64,000 nucleotides of DNA from Hyalella azteca (GCF_000764305.2 NW_025939768.1:1-64000), one strand, 5' to 3'. Positions 24,375 through 35,815 are shown, numbered from the stretch's first letter. Translations and numbers: made by a program. The notes: generated from the letters alone by a model not told the origin.

Positions 24375-25594
24375 ATGAGATCTCTGGTAGGTGTCCTCGA
24401 CTTATTCACCTATTGTTTGATGTCATTGTATTAGTCACAATTTAACAATGTATAATTAATTCGCAATAATATTGGGGCATTTTTCCTTGCATGCATCACT
24501 CAATCATAGGCAAGACTTTTACAGAATAACTAAGCGATTAAATCGCATGAAATATTTGGTGACAATCACGCATTTCTCTATGCTTTTATCCGAGCATTGC
24601 GTAATTGCAAAATTTGTATTCATCGTTTTATCTGCGAGCATCAAATTTCTTATCCAAATTGTGTCAAGAACAAATACCGATTTAATTAACGTACAGTTGT
24701 GTAGAGTTTAATGAAATCGTGAGGATAAATATCATTGATATTCGTTAAGAAAATCGTTTTTTTTTTTTCTTGAGAAGGCAGACGATTGTTGCCCGATTGT
24801 TTGACGACTTCGAAATAAGATAATTTATCATTCAACAAGCAATCAAATTTTACGCTTGGTTATATATCTGTACTGGGGCTAAATGTTATTTACTACCGTA
24901 TTACATATTATAAATAATAAAAGTTTTACTAAGGTATTGGGATTACTGTATCCAGCTAACTTTTTCGAAGACAAATGTACCGACGCTGCTGACAGCGCGT
25001 TTATTTATGATTTCATTATCTTTTTTTGTGCGGCAGGCCGTGATCCTGGCGATAGTTGGCGTGGCGGCGGCTCAGTACGAGGCTGGCCACGTCAAGATCC
25101 TTCAGGACAAGCGTTACCAGGAGGGCGCTGCATTCGGTAACTACAGGAACCAGGAAGATGGTATCAAGTATCAAGAAGAAACCGATCAGCAGGGCATCAG
25201 GCGAGGCTACTGGGAGTATCCTGACGAAACTGGCAAAATCCTTCGTGTCGAGTTTGAGGCTGGCGCAGGCATCGGCTTTAGGATCACTAATTCCAACTAC
25301 TTGGCTAACTCTCTTATCGACAACTCCGTGATCCAACCACGTCCTGCTGCTCCTGTCCAGCAAGTTCCCAGAGCCCTGCCACAACCTGTCCATCACACTC
25401 AACAAATCCACCAAGCCCCTCAACCCATCCACCAAGCTCCTCAACCCATCCATCAAGCTCCTCTGCCCGTTTTTAGGCAAGCTCTCCCAACCACCACCAC
25501 CCCTAGGGGGCCAATCAATTTATTCGATTATCCCGCCAGCCTTGACTTCTCGCGACATTCCCTTGGACACAGCTTCAAATTCACTGCTAATTAG
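24375..25594 (+). CDS. Cuticle protein A, chitin-binding (RR-like), secreted
   Basis: Exon 1 (24375-24386) encodes only MRSL and ends at CTG|GTAGGT. Exon 2 (25037-25594) follows TGTGCGGCAG in phase 0, giving 189 residues. Residues 1-16 form a signal peptide, cut before Q17. Residues about 31-87 form a divergent chitin_bind_4 region: YQEGAAFG (31-38), QEDG (43-46), G61-Y62-W-E-Y65-P-D, then V75-F77-A79-G-G82-I-G84-F85. A Pro/Gln/His-rich linker holds three copies of PIHQAP (21-bp DNA repeat), then TTTT and the C-terminal FDYPASL (167-173). The protein should be laid into the exoskeleton, where the aromatic strand surface binds chitin. It shares intron position and all motifs with gene B, which faces it 5.2 kb away. 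The first ATG of the longer in-frame ORF (25007) is intronic and gives a worse signal sequence. Confidence 0.88.
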
Positions 25595-25984
25595 GCAACA
25601 CATTGTTATTAAGGAATAAGGATTGCCGTTATAACTGAAGAGACTGATGACTTCTATAAAAGTATTCGTTTTCTAGTCTTTGGTGCAGGCATTTCTTTAA
25701 ATTGGAACGAAGATAAAAATATTTGATTTTTCGTCTCATTTCAATACACTATTAATTTGTCATAATTATCTCTAAACATAATGGGACAGTTTATGAAGCA
25801 CATTCAAATTGGGATTCCACATGACGACGAGATCATTTCCGCAAGCCACACGACGCGTTTTTATCCTGCTTGTGGCCAGTGGGCGAGACGGCATCATGAA
25901 GGGCGATCACTTCCTAGAAGTGAGTTAGACCTGCGCGTCCCCGTTACTCCCGGCCTTCAAGCTGCCACCACTTCCTTCTACTAC
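25595..25984. other. 3' flank of cuticle gene A
   Basis: AT-rich. No AATAAA close to the stop; AATAAG at about 25614 is a weak candidate. An 85-codon ORF at 25781-26038 runs into the next repeat and has no support. Confidence 0.4.
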
Positions 25985-26290
25985 TCACCTGCATCACCTT
26001 GTTCTGTCGACGCTCTCTCTTATTTTGTTAGCACCTAAGCATCATATTCTGCCAACACCACCACCCCATTCTTTCGATGCTCTCTCCCAATTTTGCCAAC
26101 ACCTAAGCATCATATTCTGTAAACACCATCACTTAGTTCTTTCGATGCTCTCTCCTAATTTTGCCCACACTTAATCATCATATTCTGTAAACACCATCAT
26201 CTCGTTCTGTCGACGCTCTCTCCTTATTTTGTCAACACCTAAGAATCGTATTCAGTTTACACATTCACCTCGTTTTTTCATGGCTACTCG
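25985..26290. repeat. 67-68-bp tandem repeat
   Basis: About 4.4 units containing TCGACGCTCTCTCCTAATTT, then CAACACCTAAGCATCATATT and CTGTAAACACCATCA. Copies decay towards the right end. Confidence 0.85.
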
Positions 26291-26885
26291 TTAGTATCTT
26301 CACTCTTGCAACACGTTTTATTTTCGCTATCTTCATGCAGAGTCCCAGTATTGTCCAGCTATACACTCTAGACGCGCTGTTATCAGGATCGCCTCATTTT
26401 ATTCATAACTTATACACATTTTCTGTATTCGACTCCTTGCCGTCATCACCCCAATAATTTGTATTGTTATTTTTTTCTTCTCTATCCAACTCTGCAAGAC
26501 ATGCATAATTTGCATTCTCTTTTCATTATTGCAACATTTATTGTCATGAATTGCAACTTAAAATTAGGAGCTAACAATCAAATGTTACTCCCTGTATTTT
26601 CGTCACGCATCGTGCAGTTAAGGTAGAATTCGTACAATAATCCAGCATAAAGTTTCATCTATTCGCTCAATTGTTTCTGCCCTATAGCTAAGGTCGTCTT
26701 TACACTAATCAATATACAAAACAACTGCGCTCGCCACGAGGTCACGCTGAGCTTCCTTACTTCTAAAATTACTCCAGAGATTATTGGGATGTGTTTGCGA
26801 GGATGAAATACTATTGATAGTTGACTAAAAATATTACTAATTTGTTTGATAATAGATTCTCCATCTCATTATTTCTCGAATCAAA

Positions 26886-27077
26886 ATGGAAATAATGATT
26901 ACTTTTTTAACCGGTATTTTGACGAGTTCTCCAACTGTAAATTTGTATTTGATTAAGTTGGTTCCATGTAAGTGAGTAATTTCTGCAAATTAATATATGC
27001 TTATAAACAAAATCTATAAACAACGGCCCGTTGCCTTGCTAGCTGATGAGACAGAGACAGTGCGAGTTTTTCTGTGA
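26886..27077 (+). CDS. Possible two-exon micro-gene (38 residues)
   Basis: The ATG at 26886 has a favourable context (TCAAAATGG). Exon 1 (26886-26967) encodes 27 mostly hydrophobic residues (MEIMITFLTGILTSS...) and ends at a consensus donor (CCAT|GTAAGT) in phase 1. Exon 2 starts at 27043 after TTGCCTTGCTAG, keeps phase, and ends at TGA 27075-27077. AATAAA follows at 27128-27133. The intron is 75 bp. The frame is also open for about ten codons upstream of the ATG, so exon 1 might be internal. No family is recognised; the signals may be coincidental. Confidence 0.3.
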
Positions 27078-27127
27078 CGAGGAAATAGCGCATTGTTCTG
27101 TTCCTGTTCAATGTGTGTAAAACATCA

Positions 27128-27133
27128 AATAAA
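27128..27133 (+). terminator. AATAAA poly(A) signal
   Basis: 51 bp after the stop of the possible micro-gene, followed by a GT-rich stretch (GTGTTGT), as is usual for cleavage sites. Confidence 0.4.
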
Positions 27134-27180
27134 GTGTTGTAAAAGCCCGTATTGTTTATTCACTCCTCCCTATTATTAAG

Positions 27181-27550
27181 AAGGTCAACCATCCAATACT
27201 CGAACGCGCGCAACGCTAGCTAAGCGCCTTTCAGAAGAATGAGTAGATTGTACTTAAATTTGAATTTGAATTTCATATCGATTTTCATGGAATAATGAAC
27301 TTTAACCAGAATCATAATTATGGGTGGGCCATCATTTGATTTTTATCTTGATCAACATTTTGTTGATCTTAATGCCTCCCGATATTGCTGTGAAGGTCGA
27401 CCACCCAATACTCGACTAAAACGGCTCAGCGTCTTTCAGGGAAATGTGTTGATTGTAGTTGGATTCAAATTTGCATTACGTATCGTTTTCCATGGGAAAA
27501 TGAACTTTAACCGCAATTAAAATATAGGTGGCCCAACATTGGATTTTACA
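27181..27550. repeat. Diverged direct duplication, ~165-bp units
   Basis: 27181-27347 and 27393-27550 align from AAGGTCRACCAYCCAATACTCGA through TGAACTTTAACC to a shared GGTGGGCC/GGTGGCCC stretch. Identity is about 70%, with a short spacer between them. Confidence 0.7.
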
Positions 27551-29488
27551 ACAACAACGCGCTACATTTTGCATTTTTATGGCCGCACATTTTATTTACA
27601 ACAACCTCGCGTTACTGTATCTATTGTATTAGAGCTATCATAGTAGCAGTTAGTTAGGCAGTTTATCAAGCTTGCCCGTATTTGCTGACATGTTCCAAAG
27701 TATAAATCTGGTTCTGTGAGCTAATTATCTGATTATTTGGTCCATAAACACTTCCACAAATCAAATGACGTCGGCTTGATATTTTTACGAGTCTTTTAAC
27801 TGGACGAGTTCGGTATTAGAAACATGATCTGTTATCTGAGCACCTGTCCTTTCAAGCACACATTTAATGCGACTATAATAAACTTTTCCATTAACTGCTC
27901 AGTAAATTATTCACAACTTTTTAGGCAGCCGACCTATTTTTCTCAAAAAATAGTCTCGATACAGTCATGCTATTTTCATATAATTGAGCGGTTTTATGAA
28001 AAACTAAACACAGTTTAACCTTGAGATATTCTTTTAGTGCTTCGTATACGTCGACTACGTGTGATCTGCTGCTGTTTGAGATAAGCAAAAAGATTTTTTC
28101 GTGCTATATTTGGCGCCTGATTAGTCTCGACGTCTAGCCGGTGCGACTTTGCCTTCGCCTTGCACGGTAGCAGTGAAACCGACGATTTATTACTGGTATA
28201 ACCAGTATTTCCCAGTATGAATGCTTTCCCAAGAGCAGAATTTCACATAAATAACATAAATAACCAAATTCAAAATCTAAAATTAACAATTATATGTCAA
28301 ATGTTTCCGATGCCCCACACCGATTTCACTATTTCTCCCCCATATTATACTGTGCAGCCAGTTTTATTTCAAGGTAATATAGCTTCTCACAGACAACCAA
28401 AATGTACCGTGATGCTGTGGCTGCCTTGATGCCCAGGGTCCAGGACATAGTATCAGATAATGCATGGTTGAAGGGTTACTTGTGAGATCAGTTAAACGTC
28501 CTTGGCATTTAATGTTGGACAAAATACGCAGGTACAACCTTGCGTTCCGACAAAATTGAATTGTGCAAAGCTTAACAGTCTGATTAGATCGATCAGGCTT
28601 ATTGTGTGCATTCATGCGGAGTCAAAAATATTTTGAATTTTTTCTTCCTGATAATGAATGGTTCGGCAGTTGTTTCAAATCTATCGGCTTATTATTACTT
28701 ACTGGAAACGAAATATTGCTCCATAGAAAGAAATTTATGAATATTAAAACATATTTTAGGCCACCGTATTAGAACTTGCTCCTAATCATCTCATTCTGTA
28801 AAAATAATGCATTCTTCTCAAATTACTCATCTTTTAACCTCTTTCATACCTTCAGAATTTTTACCATTCATTGATACCTCCAAATTCCAAAACTTGTCAA
28901 ATCGTGAAGTCATAGACGCTTTTTGTGGTTGATAATTGCTCTCGACTTGCATACATGCATGTCGCTCTGAAGTACGGAAATCACAATAACCATGATAACA
29001 ATAACTATGATAAACTGATTTGGTTGCATGCAGATTTCAATCTAGCTAGGAAAAATTGCAAGAGAACAAATTACGTCGTTATTGACTTGAAAGAACTTAC
29101 TTATATATTATATAAAAATTTCACGTTTGTTAAAGGCGCTTTGAAACACAATAGTTCCCTTTAAAACAAACTAGTATATGAAATCCACGCTGTAATCTAA
29201 AATTCTTACAATTTTCAAGAAGTTCAGTCACGAGAAACTTGTTACATTTTACTGTTACTACCTTACCTACCATTTACTACCTTACTACGTAAGGTAGTTC
29301 CCCGGCTCAAAACTTTCTTGCTGCACAACATGCAGTTTGTGTGGAAGTAAATTCCCCCAGACGCGTACAGTTGGGACGTGGCCCAGCTACTCAGCAAGCA
29401 GCTAGTGTCTTGCTGCCCGCGTAACTAAGTTTTGTCATGCATGCAGAGAAATGAGAGAGATTTAGTCCGAATAGCGATGCACTTTTTG
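27551..29488. other. No firm gene; one possible short initial exon
   Basis: At 28402-28481 an ATG (context ACCAAAATG) opens a coding-like 27-codon frame (begins MYRDAVAALMPR) that ends either at TGA 28483-28485 or at a donor TT|GTGAGA. No partner exon was found. The rest is AT-rich without signals. Confidence 0.3.
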
Positions 29489-29610
29489 CCTTGTGTGGGT
29501 CACCCTGATTCAGTTTGCCCCTGGCAAATGGGCATGTGAATTAATGCTACGTGCAGAAAGCATGTCATTATTTGGACAACCTCGCCCATTCATTTTTCTC
29601 ATTATGTGAC
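29489..29610 (+). repeat. Dispersed repeat, copy 1
   Basis: Shares blocks such as CCTTGTGTGGGTCAYCCTGA, ACGTRCAGAAAG-like and TATTTGGRCAA with 61838-61945, about 70% identity. Probably an old transposon fragment. The stretch before it (29290-29480) is GC-richer without open frames. Confidence 0.6.
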
Positions 29611-30343
29611 CAGATGGTGACTGCAAAGGCAGATGCGATCAAGTGCAGAAACTCATGAAGCTTGAAAGATTTTGAAACCGCAATTATATTATAACAATCT
29701 ATTAAGCTTCTATGCGATGAAATTCTTTATTTTATATGCCCACTTCTTCTTCAAACTGCGTCGTTTATCAAACTCCGTATTACGCAATCTATACCAACGT
29801 GGCAACAATCTATTCTATACCAACATTTTCGGGTTCGATCCATTCTTCTCGGAAATAATTCCAGCATGATCGTGAACTTTAACAATACCATTTTGCAATC
29901 TTAAAGCACTAGTTACAACTTAACTTCAAGGTCAACTTTTTTAGGAATGGTGTTTACTGAAAAAAAATTGTTTTCGTTCTCCGCGGAGCAAATCTTGCAG
30001 TAAATGTGACTAATTGCACTACCCGTCCTCATTCTGTTTTCCGGTCATGAGGTGGAGAAATTTTACCTCTAACCATAAAAGTAACGGCAGACCTTTGCTC
30101 ACAATAAGTGCGTTCGAGCCGCCTGCTCTCGAGCTGTGACATTCTATTGTAGCGTTATGCACACAAAGCGCAGCTGCCGCCTCCGCATGAAAAGGTCGCA
30201 TGAGATAAAGTGTATAGGTACTCTCCATTGTTTCTTAAGATGTTAAATTGGACACAATTTCGAATGATCTTTACTATGCATGGTCGAATTGAATTAATTA
30301 TATGTGGCGCAAATACTTTTCATGATAGGTTGATTTTACTTTG
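29611..30343. other. No gene recognised
   Basis: A 69-codon minus-strand ORF (30019-30228) in a GC-richer patch has no splice support or recognisable domain. Confidence 0.4.
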
Positions 30344-30455
30344 GTTCGTTTCTTCGTTGTGTCATGCCATTTATCATTCATATCGCTCCGTGTGATTTAT
30401 TTATTTTTCGTCGTGTCATGCCGTTTATCATTCATATTGCTCTGTGCGCTATTAT
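30344..30455. repeat. 63-bp direct repeat, two copies
   Basis: Two copies of TCGTYGTGTCATGCCRTTTATCATTCATA followed by TYGCTCYGTGYG, about 63 bp apart. Confidence 0.8.
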
Positions 30456-30619
30456 ACGTTAGACTAAGCTGTTATATTTCATTTCTATGATCATTTAATT
30501 TTATTGGGAATGTCTCATATGAATGCAGATATCACAAGTTGTGATGCTACAAGATCATTGAACTAATCCGTTAAATATATCTGGTATGGGGCATAAAACC
30601 AAGAAATCTGTAAAACAAC

Positions 30620-30625
30620 TTTATT
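30620..30625 (-). terminator. AATAAA poly(A) signal of cuticle gene B
   Basis: Reads AATAAA on the minus strand, 177 bp after the stop of gene B. The 3' UTR between them is GC-rich and holds an 18-bp direct repeat (GGTTGAGGCACACGYG). Confidence 0.6.
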
Positions 30626-30801
30626 TATGTATATACATTAACGGGGGCTGCGTCTGCCAGGGAAACACACTGAGCCGTGAGGCTGAGAGGACTGCCTGAC
30701 AGGACCGCTTGGCGAGGGCGGGTTGAGGCACACGCGCCGGTTGAGGCACACGTGTGTGTCTTGTCATGGATAATTTAAAGAAGATTTGAGGGGAAGCAAG
30801 A

Positions 30802-32252
30802 TTATCTAGTGGCAGTGAGGGATGAGAAGAAACCGTTGGCGGTTCTCTCCAGGTTAAGGGTAGCGGGGTAATCGAATCTGTGGGGTGGGAATTCAGTGGT
30901 GGTGGTGATAGGGACTACGGGGATAGGATTGTTAGGGATGAGGCGAGCTGGGGCTCGAGGAGCTGGCTGAGGAATAGGACTTTGGGTTGGGGGTGGGGGA
31001 GTAGGGGCGGGTGGGATGAAGGTGTTCTGTTGTACGGGAAGTCTGGCAGGAGCAGGAGGCGGTGTTGAGGCTGAAATAGTGGCTTGGAGGTTACCAAGGT
31101 TTTCTTTAACAAGTCCTTCGACTCCGAGGACTTCGTAGCCGATGCCTTGTCCTGCGCGCCAGTAAACCTTCACGCGGTTGTTGTCAGGCTGCACGTACGA
31201 GTAGAAGCCGTAGAGCAGGCCGTCGGGTCCTTGTTTCTGCCCTGATGTCGTTCCGTCTTCTTGGAATAGTTGATGTCCAAAGTTAGCGCCGTCTTGGTAT
31301 GATTCGTACGAGAGAATTCTGGTGAAAGGGTTTCCTGCGACATTTTCAGCCGCGGCACCCGCACCAAGAGCCCTCTGTTGGGGCATAGCATAGCTAACGC
31401 CCAACAGAGCTGCTACAAGAATCTGCAACACGAACACAACAAGTCAGGACCTCGCTTCAAATTGTGAATAATTAAAACATACGAAAACAATATATATATA
31501 CGGACGCAAATTGTATAAATATGTACAAATTAAGTTCGATGAAACTAGAGTCGAAACTATGTAAGAAAAAATGTATGTTGTCTATTGATCCCACTATTGA
31601 AATTAATGTGTACAAAAGTTAGCAGTTCTGAAGAAGTTAAAGCACATACGATACGAGCGATAGTCCGAACATATGATTGAAGTCGAATATATAGTAAAAG
31701 ATAAAGTAATGAAACATTAGTGAAAGGCAATTTTCCAGCGATTAAGAGGATTGGTTTTTTCTTGAAAATATATGCATTCAAAAAGTCAAACAAATTTAAG
31801 TAACTTTGTTGATAAATTATCGTTCCTTAAATCCTTCTGCAAAAATTTTGAGATAACTACTATTACAAGCGTTCAATGTTTGAATAATTCAAGTAGTTAG
31901 TAATTCAATGGAAGCAACTTTGTTCAACGTTACAATATATGCATGAAATGTCGCAAATACCTAAAATAAATATAAGATTCAGAAGATAAGCGGACACCTA
32001 CAAGTTACGCAATAATTTTTGTATCTATGCAAAGATGAGTGGTGTCAATAAAAAATCGAGTGTTTTATTTCCACAATGCCTATGAGAAAATTTTAATCGG
32101 ACATTGCATATATGTTTCCAATCTCTCGATATTGTACCCCATCACATAGTAATTGAAAAAATGCGGCATATTAATTGAGGGGCACAACCAATTCGTCACC
32201 AGGTTAATCACAATATCTTAATCCTAAAAAGTTCACTCACAATCTGAATCAT
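30802..32252 (-). CDS. Cuticle protein B, chitin-binding (RR-like), secreted
   Basis: Minus strand. Exon 1 (32252-32241) encodes MIQI and ends CAGATT|GTGAGT. Exon 2 (31422-30802) follows TTCGTGTTGCAG in phase 0, giving 210 residues. Residues 1-16 are a signal peptide ending VSYA. The RR-like region spans about 46-100: YQDGANFG (46-53), QEDG (58-61), G76-F-Y-S-Y80-V-x-P83-D, then V88-V90-W92-A94-G-G97-I-G99-Y100. A long Pro/Ala-rich linker follows, then TTTT and the C-terminal FDYPATL (187-193). The role is a secreted structural cuticle protein. It is a paralogue of gene A with the same exon layout but a Pro/Ala linker in place of the His/Gln repeats. The in-frame ATG at 31437 is intronic; the spliced start gives a proper signal peptide and lies next to a TATA/initiator promoter. 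Confidence 0.88.
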
Positions 32253-32286
32253 GTTGACGTGCGTTCTGAGCCAAGCCTCGCAATGT

Positions 32287-32321
32287 AATGAGTGGCAGGA
32301 GCTGACGCAGCTTTATATATA
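32287..32321 (-). promoter_or_regulatory. Core promoter of cuticle gene B
   Basis: TATATATAAA (32321-32312, minus strand) lies 32 bp before the initiator TCATT (32291-32287), with +1 at about A32289. The 5' UTR would be 37 nt. This is a strong TATA box of the kind typical of highly expressed, moult-timed cuticle genes. Confidence 0.75.
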
Positions 32322-32575
32322 GCCGACGAGAGCTGCGGCTTTACCAGTCTCAAGGTTGACAGGAAGCAGCAACGGAGAAGACCAGAAATGATCTGTAACA
32401 GACCGCCGACGACGTTCTCCTTAACTTGCTCCTCGCAACTGGTTTCACTTTCAACCACAACTGGTGCATCATTACCATGCCTGTTCATGAATTAAAAACT
32501 GCATTGCCTGATAACAGTTAAGTTATCATATTATTTGCTGCCCGACGAAAGATTATAAGCCATTCGTGTGTGATC

Positions 32576-32692
32576 ATGGACTGCCTGTATTGCAACACAC
32601 TCGCGGATGTCTGTAAAAACTCAATCGTTATGGTCAAGAGGGCTAACTGCACCTACATGGCGGGATGCTTTGCCGCCAGCAGCACCGCTTGA
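32576..32692 (+). CDS. Small Cys-rich ORF (38 codons), doubtful
   Basis: Begins ATG and ends TGA in a GC-richer patch about 290 bp from the start of cuticle gene B and pointing away from it. It has five cysteines (positions 3, 6, 13, 25 and 31). There is no signal peptide and no splice evidence. It may be part of an exon, or chance. Confidence 0.15.
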   Translation: MDCLYCNTLADVCKNSIVMVKRANCTYMAGCFAASSTA

Positions 32693-33209
32693 ACTTTGAT
32701 GTTAACATTTCGCCTCGCTACGATAATGTCGGAGTTCTAGAAATGCCCACCATCATTGCTATTTTAAAAGCCAAACTGGTATATGCAACGCTTTGCAGTA
32801 TCATATTTTTCGATCATTTACATCCATTTATTATCAATACGTCATCTATTCCTCCATTTCAAAGTTTTTTTCTGTTTGCTGAATCAGTTTTCGAAAGATT
32901 AAAAAATATTCTAATAAACTATTTTCATTCTTAGCAGCCCCTAACATCTAATTATCCAACATGAATAAACATATTCTGCATTTCCGTCTTTCATCGCATA
33001 CTTAGACGGATGCAACATTATTTCCGTGCGCTTAAACCCCTTAAAATGTTGCCTGTATTGACTATATACGAATGGGAAGTGCTGGCGCACACCCACGTAT
33101 TACAAATTCCTTCATTTAAATCTTCAGGAAGTCTTGTTAATAATTCTTGGTGCCAATTAGCACCCAGAGCACGCTGGTGCAGGCAGCTCCAATGACTGCG
33201 ACGCTGGGC

Positions 33210-33690
33210 AGGAAATGATCTCCCGTCGTCCCCTCAACTTACCTGTAGACTAGTCGTGAGCGCACACCTTATTTAAATGTTATCATCAGTCAGAGTTTGT
33301 ATTGCCTACTCCAATGAGAAATGATTTACTTATGCGAGCTCCCGTCGTCGCCTAACTTACCTCTAGACCAGTCGTGAGCGCACACCTTATTTAAATGTTA
33401 TCATCAGTCAGAGTTTGTATTGCCTACTCCAATGAGAAATGATTTCTTAATGCGAGCTCCCATCGTCGCCTAACTTACCCCTAGACCAGTCGTGAGTGCA
33501 CACCTTATTAAAATGTTATCATCAGTCAGAGTTTGTACTGCCTACTCCAATGAGAAATGATTTACTTATGCGAGCTCCCGTCGTCGCCTAACTTACCCCT
33601 AGACTAGTGAGCGCACACCTTATTAAAATGTTATCATCAGTCAGAGTTTGTATTGCCTCCTTCAATGAGAAATGATTTACTTATGCGATT
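33210..33690. repeat. 118-bp tandem repeat, four copies
   Basis: Units of 114-118 bp begin near GCGAGCTCCCGTCGTCGCC (33334, 33452 and 33570) and contain TTATCATCAGTCAGAGTTTG. They are over 95% alike, so the array is recent. On the minus strand each unit carries a perfect GTAAGT donor-like site. Confidence 0.92.
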
Positions 33691-34525
33691 TCTTTAAATT
33701 GTGATTATTTGTGACTGGTTCTTTTCAAACAACAGTGATGTTATTGGCCAATCCCCCTGCACGCTGACTTCACCCATGTTTTTTTTTTTTTGCTGGATAT
33801 CAAGTCAAGCTTAAAAATTGATTAAAATTCTCAACTCATGACTTAGGTGCTAATAAAAACGAAATCAATGGTCTGTGAACATTTTTTTATTTATCACGTT
33901 ACCTTTAGTATTATCGAGAGGCAAATAATTGAAATAACTTTTTTTCTCTTTGAAAAACAAAACTGACTACGCAGGAGGAATTTCTGGGTTTTAATTCCAT
34001 TATATACTAACAATTTATGAAACGAATTTATTATTTCTAAATTTAACATTTTAATTAGAAAAAAATTCGTATGTTTTAATTAAAACCATTTTTAATAAAT
34101 TGAAGAATCATTTCACTCTACAAATTTTCAATATAAAAGCCAGGGAACGGCGCTGAAGATTCATCTGATTCTTAATCTTTGGAATTACTATCAAATATAT
34201 TTTAATTAATGATTCTTATTAAATTATTCTCGCAATTCGCGCTTGTTTACGTTTCTCAATAAAACAGAATATATTTGTTAAATAAAATTTCGTCTCCACA
34301 AAAATTTTCGCTCAATTATTCGTAAGTGAAATAATTTTTCCACCGCGTTTGGGATAACAAAGTAAACTTAGTCGAAGGCTTATCATTCGTAAATTTTGTG
34401 CGTTTATCCAAGCTTCATTCCATTTAATAAGTCAAGGTTGTGATCTACATTCGAGTTGCCCTTGTTGGCTTACAGAAGTTCATAAGCAAATTATAGCTCA
34501 GTTCAAATCGTTGAACTCAGACCGA
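33691..34525. other. No gene recognised
   Basis: Very AT-rich, with a poly-T run at about 33779-33791. No ORF of note. Confidence 0.45.
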
Positions 34526-34710
34526 CTTGATTCGCTATAGAGTAAATGTCAGCAGTTTAGCCCGAGGACTTAATGTTAGGTTTATATGATAATAACTGAA
34601 TAGATTTTTCGCTCTTTGTGTCCTGGACTCTATAATTCATAAAGAAGTTAGGGAGTTTTTTTAAAGTTCTAATAACAGCCTGGACTTCAAAGTGAGGATC
34701 TCAAAAATCT
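34526..34710 (+). repeat. 185-bp duplicated block, copy 1
   Basis: Matches 36143-36334 in the same orientation at about 80-85% (shared TTTAGCCCGAGGAC, AACTGAATAGATTTTT and ACTTCAAAGTG). The copies are about 1.6 kb apart. No coding frame in either. Confidence 0.85.
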
Positions 34711-35168
34711 ACGAGCGAGACAGTAGGAAGAGAAGTGATTTAAAATTTATTCATATAATTCCACAGCGTCCGACTGTTGCTACGTGCATGGAGCATTCGT
34801 GTCTAATGTTGTCGCTTCACCCAGACAACGTTCTTGTCTGGCTGGGATACACATGAAGCAAAACTGTGAAGTTTAATTACCTCATTTGATTTAACTTGTG
34901 CCGCTCACAACCAGAAGACACTTTTAATTTTTCTAAATTATATATGATGTAGGTTTCGTTCAAATAGTGAGTATTCTCCAATCATGCCTTGCTTAACATT
35001 TTAATGGGAAGGAATGACATTAAACGATGTACACGTTCGAGGTTTCTGAGACAACCAAGTGTTAGATCTAAAATCCGAGAAATTTGGCGCGATTTAAAAT
35101 TTTAAAATTCAATTTATTCGCTTACTATCCTTCTAAGTCAAATTTATCCCTCGCCATATTATTTGCAG

Positions 35169-35347
35169 GTAAAAACAGGACAGCAAACACTTTGCGAGCG
35201 CCAATTATTCGTATCTCGTTTGCGTGTAGCGGACAGCGTTGCTCGGAGCGATCCCGAAACGGAGCGAGCGGCCGCCTGTTCCGGGTTACGACGGCCTCTT
35301 CCTTATATCCGCACACCTGCGCTGTTCCAGGCTTTCCGAAATGGGCG
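35169..35347 (+). CDS. Candidate internal exon, unknown gene
   Basis: A GC-rich 179-bp segment between a good acceptor (TATTATTTGCAG) and a consensus donor (GGGCG|GTATGT). It is open for 59 codons in phase 0 to phase 2 and closes soon after the donor. The peptide begins VKTGQQTLCERQLFVSRLRV and continues with a charged stretch (SDPETER) and a proline-containing end (RTPALFQAFRNG). Other frames are also open over shorter spans, as expected in GC-rich DNA. No partner exon or family is recognised. Confidence 0.33.
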
Positions 35348-35354
35348 GTATGTG

Positions 35355-35815
35355 CCTTCCTTCACTGGCAATTGCTGACGCCTTCACAAACAATTGATTG
35401 ATACTTTCATGGGCAATCGCTGATCTCTTTCTTAGCCGTTTATGGCGCCTTCATGGGCAAGCGCTGACGTCTTCGCAAAAAATGATGCTTTCATGGACAA
35501 TAGCTGATCTTTTTGCTAACTATATAAGGTGCCTTCATGGAAAATCGCATTATCTCTTTGTCAGCGATTGATAATGCCTTCATAAGCAATCGCTGATATC
35601 TTCGCCGACAATCGGTGATCCCTTCATGAACAATCGCGGACGCCTTCGTAAACGACTGTTGATGCCGTAGCGGGCGAACGCTGATCTTAATTAGGGTAAT
35701 CGCAGATAAAACCGATATAGGCAACAGCTGATACCTAAATGGGCGACTGCAAATTCCTTCATAGGGCAATCTCTGATGTCAGCGCCGGCAATCGCTGATC
35801 CCATCATGGGCTAAT
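35355..35815. repeat. Degenerate ~25-bp repeat
   Basis: Some 17 decayed units of CCTTCATGGGCAATCGCTGA with variable spacers (roughly 22-28 bp). It starts right after the candidate exon. Confidence 0.75.

Noticed and set aside
25007..25036. Upstream ATG start for cuticle gene A
   Set aside because: It lies in the intron's acceptor region; the spliced MRSL start gives a proper signal peptide and sits next to a TATA/initiator promoter.
29828..29845. GGTTCGATCC, like a tRNA T-loop
   Set aside because: The flanking bases cannot form the T stem and no acceptor stem or anticodon arm was found.
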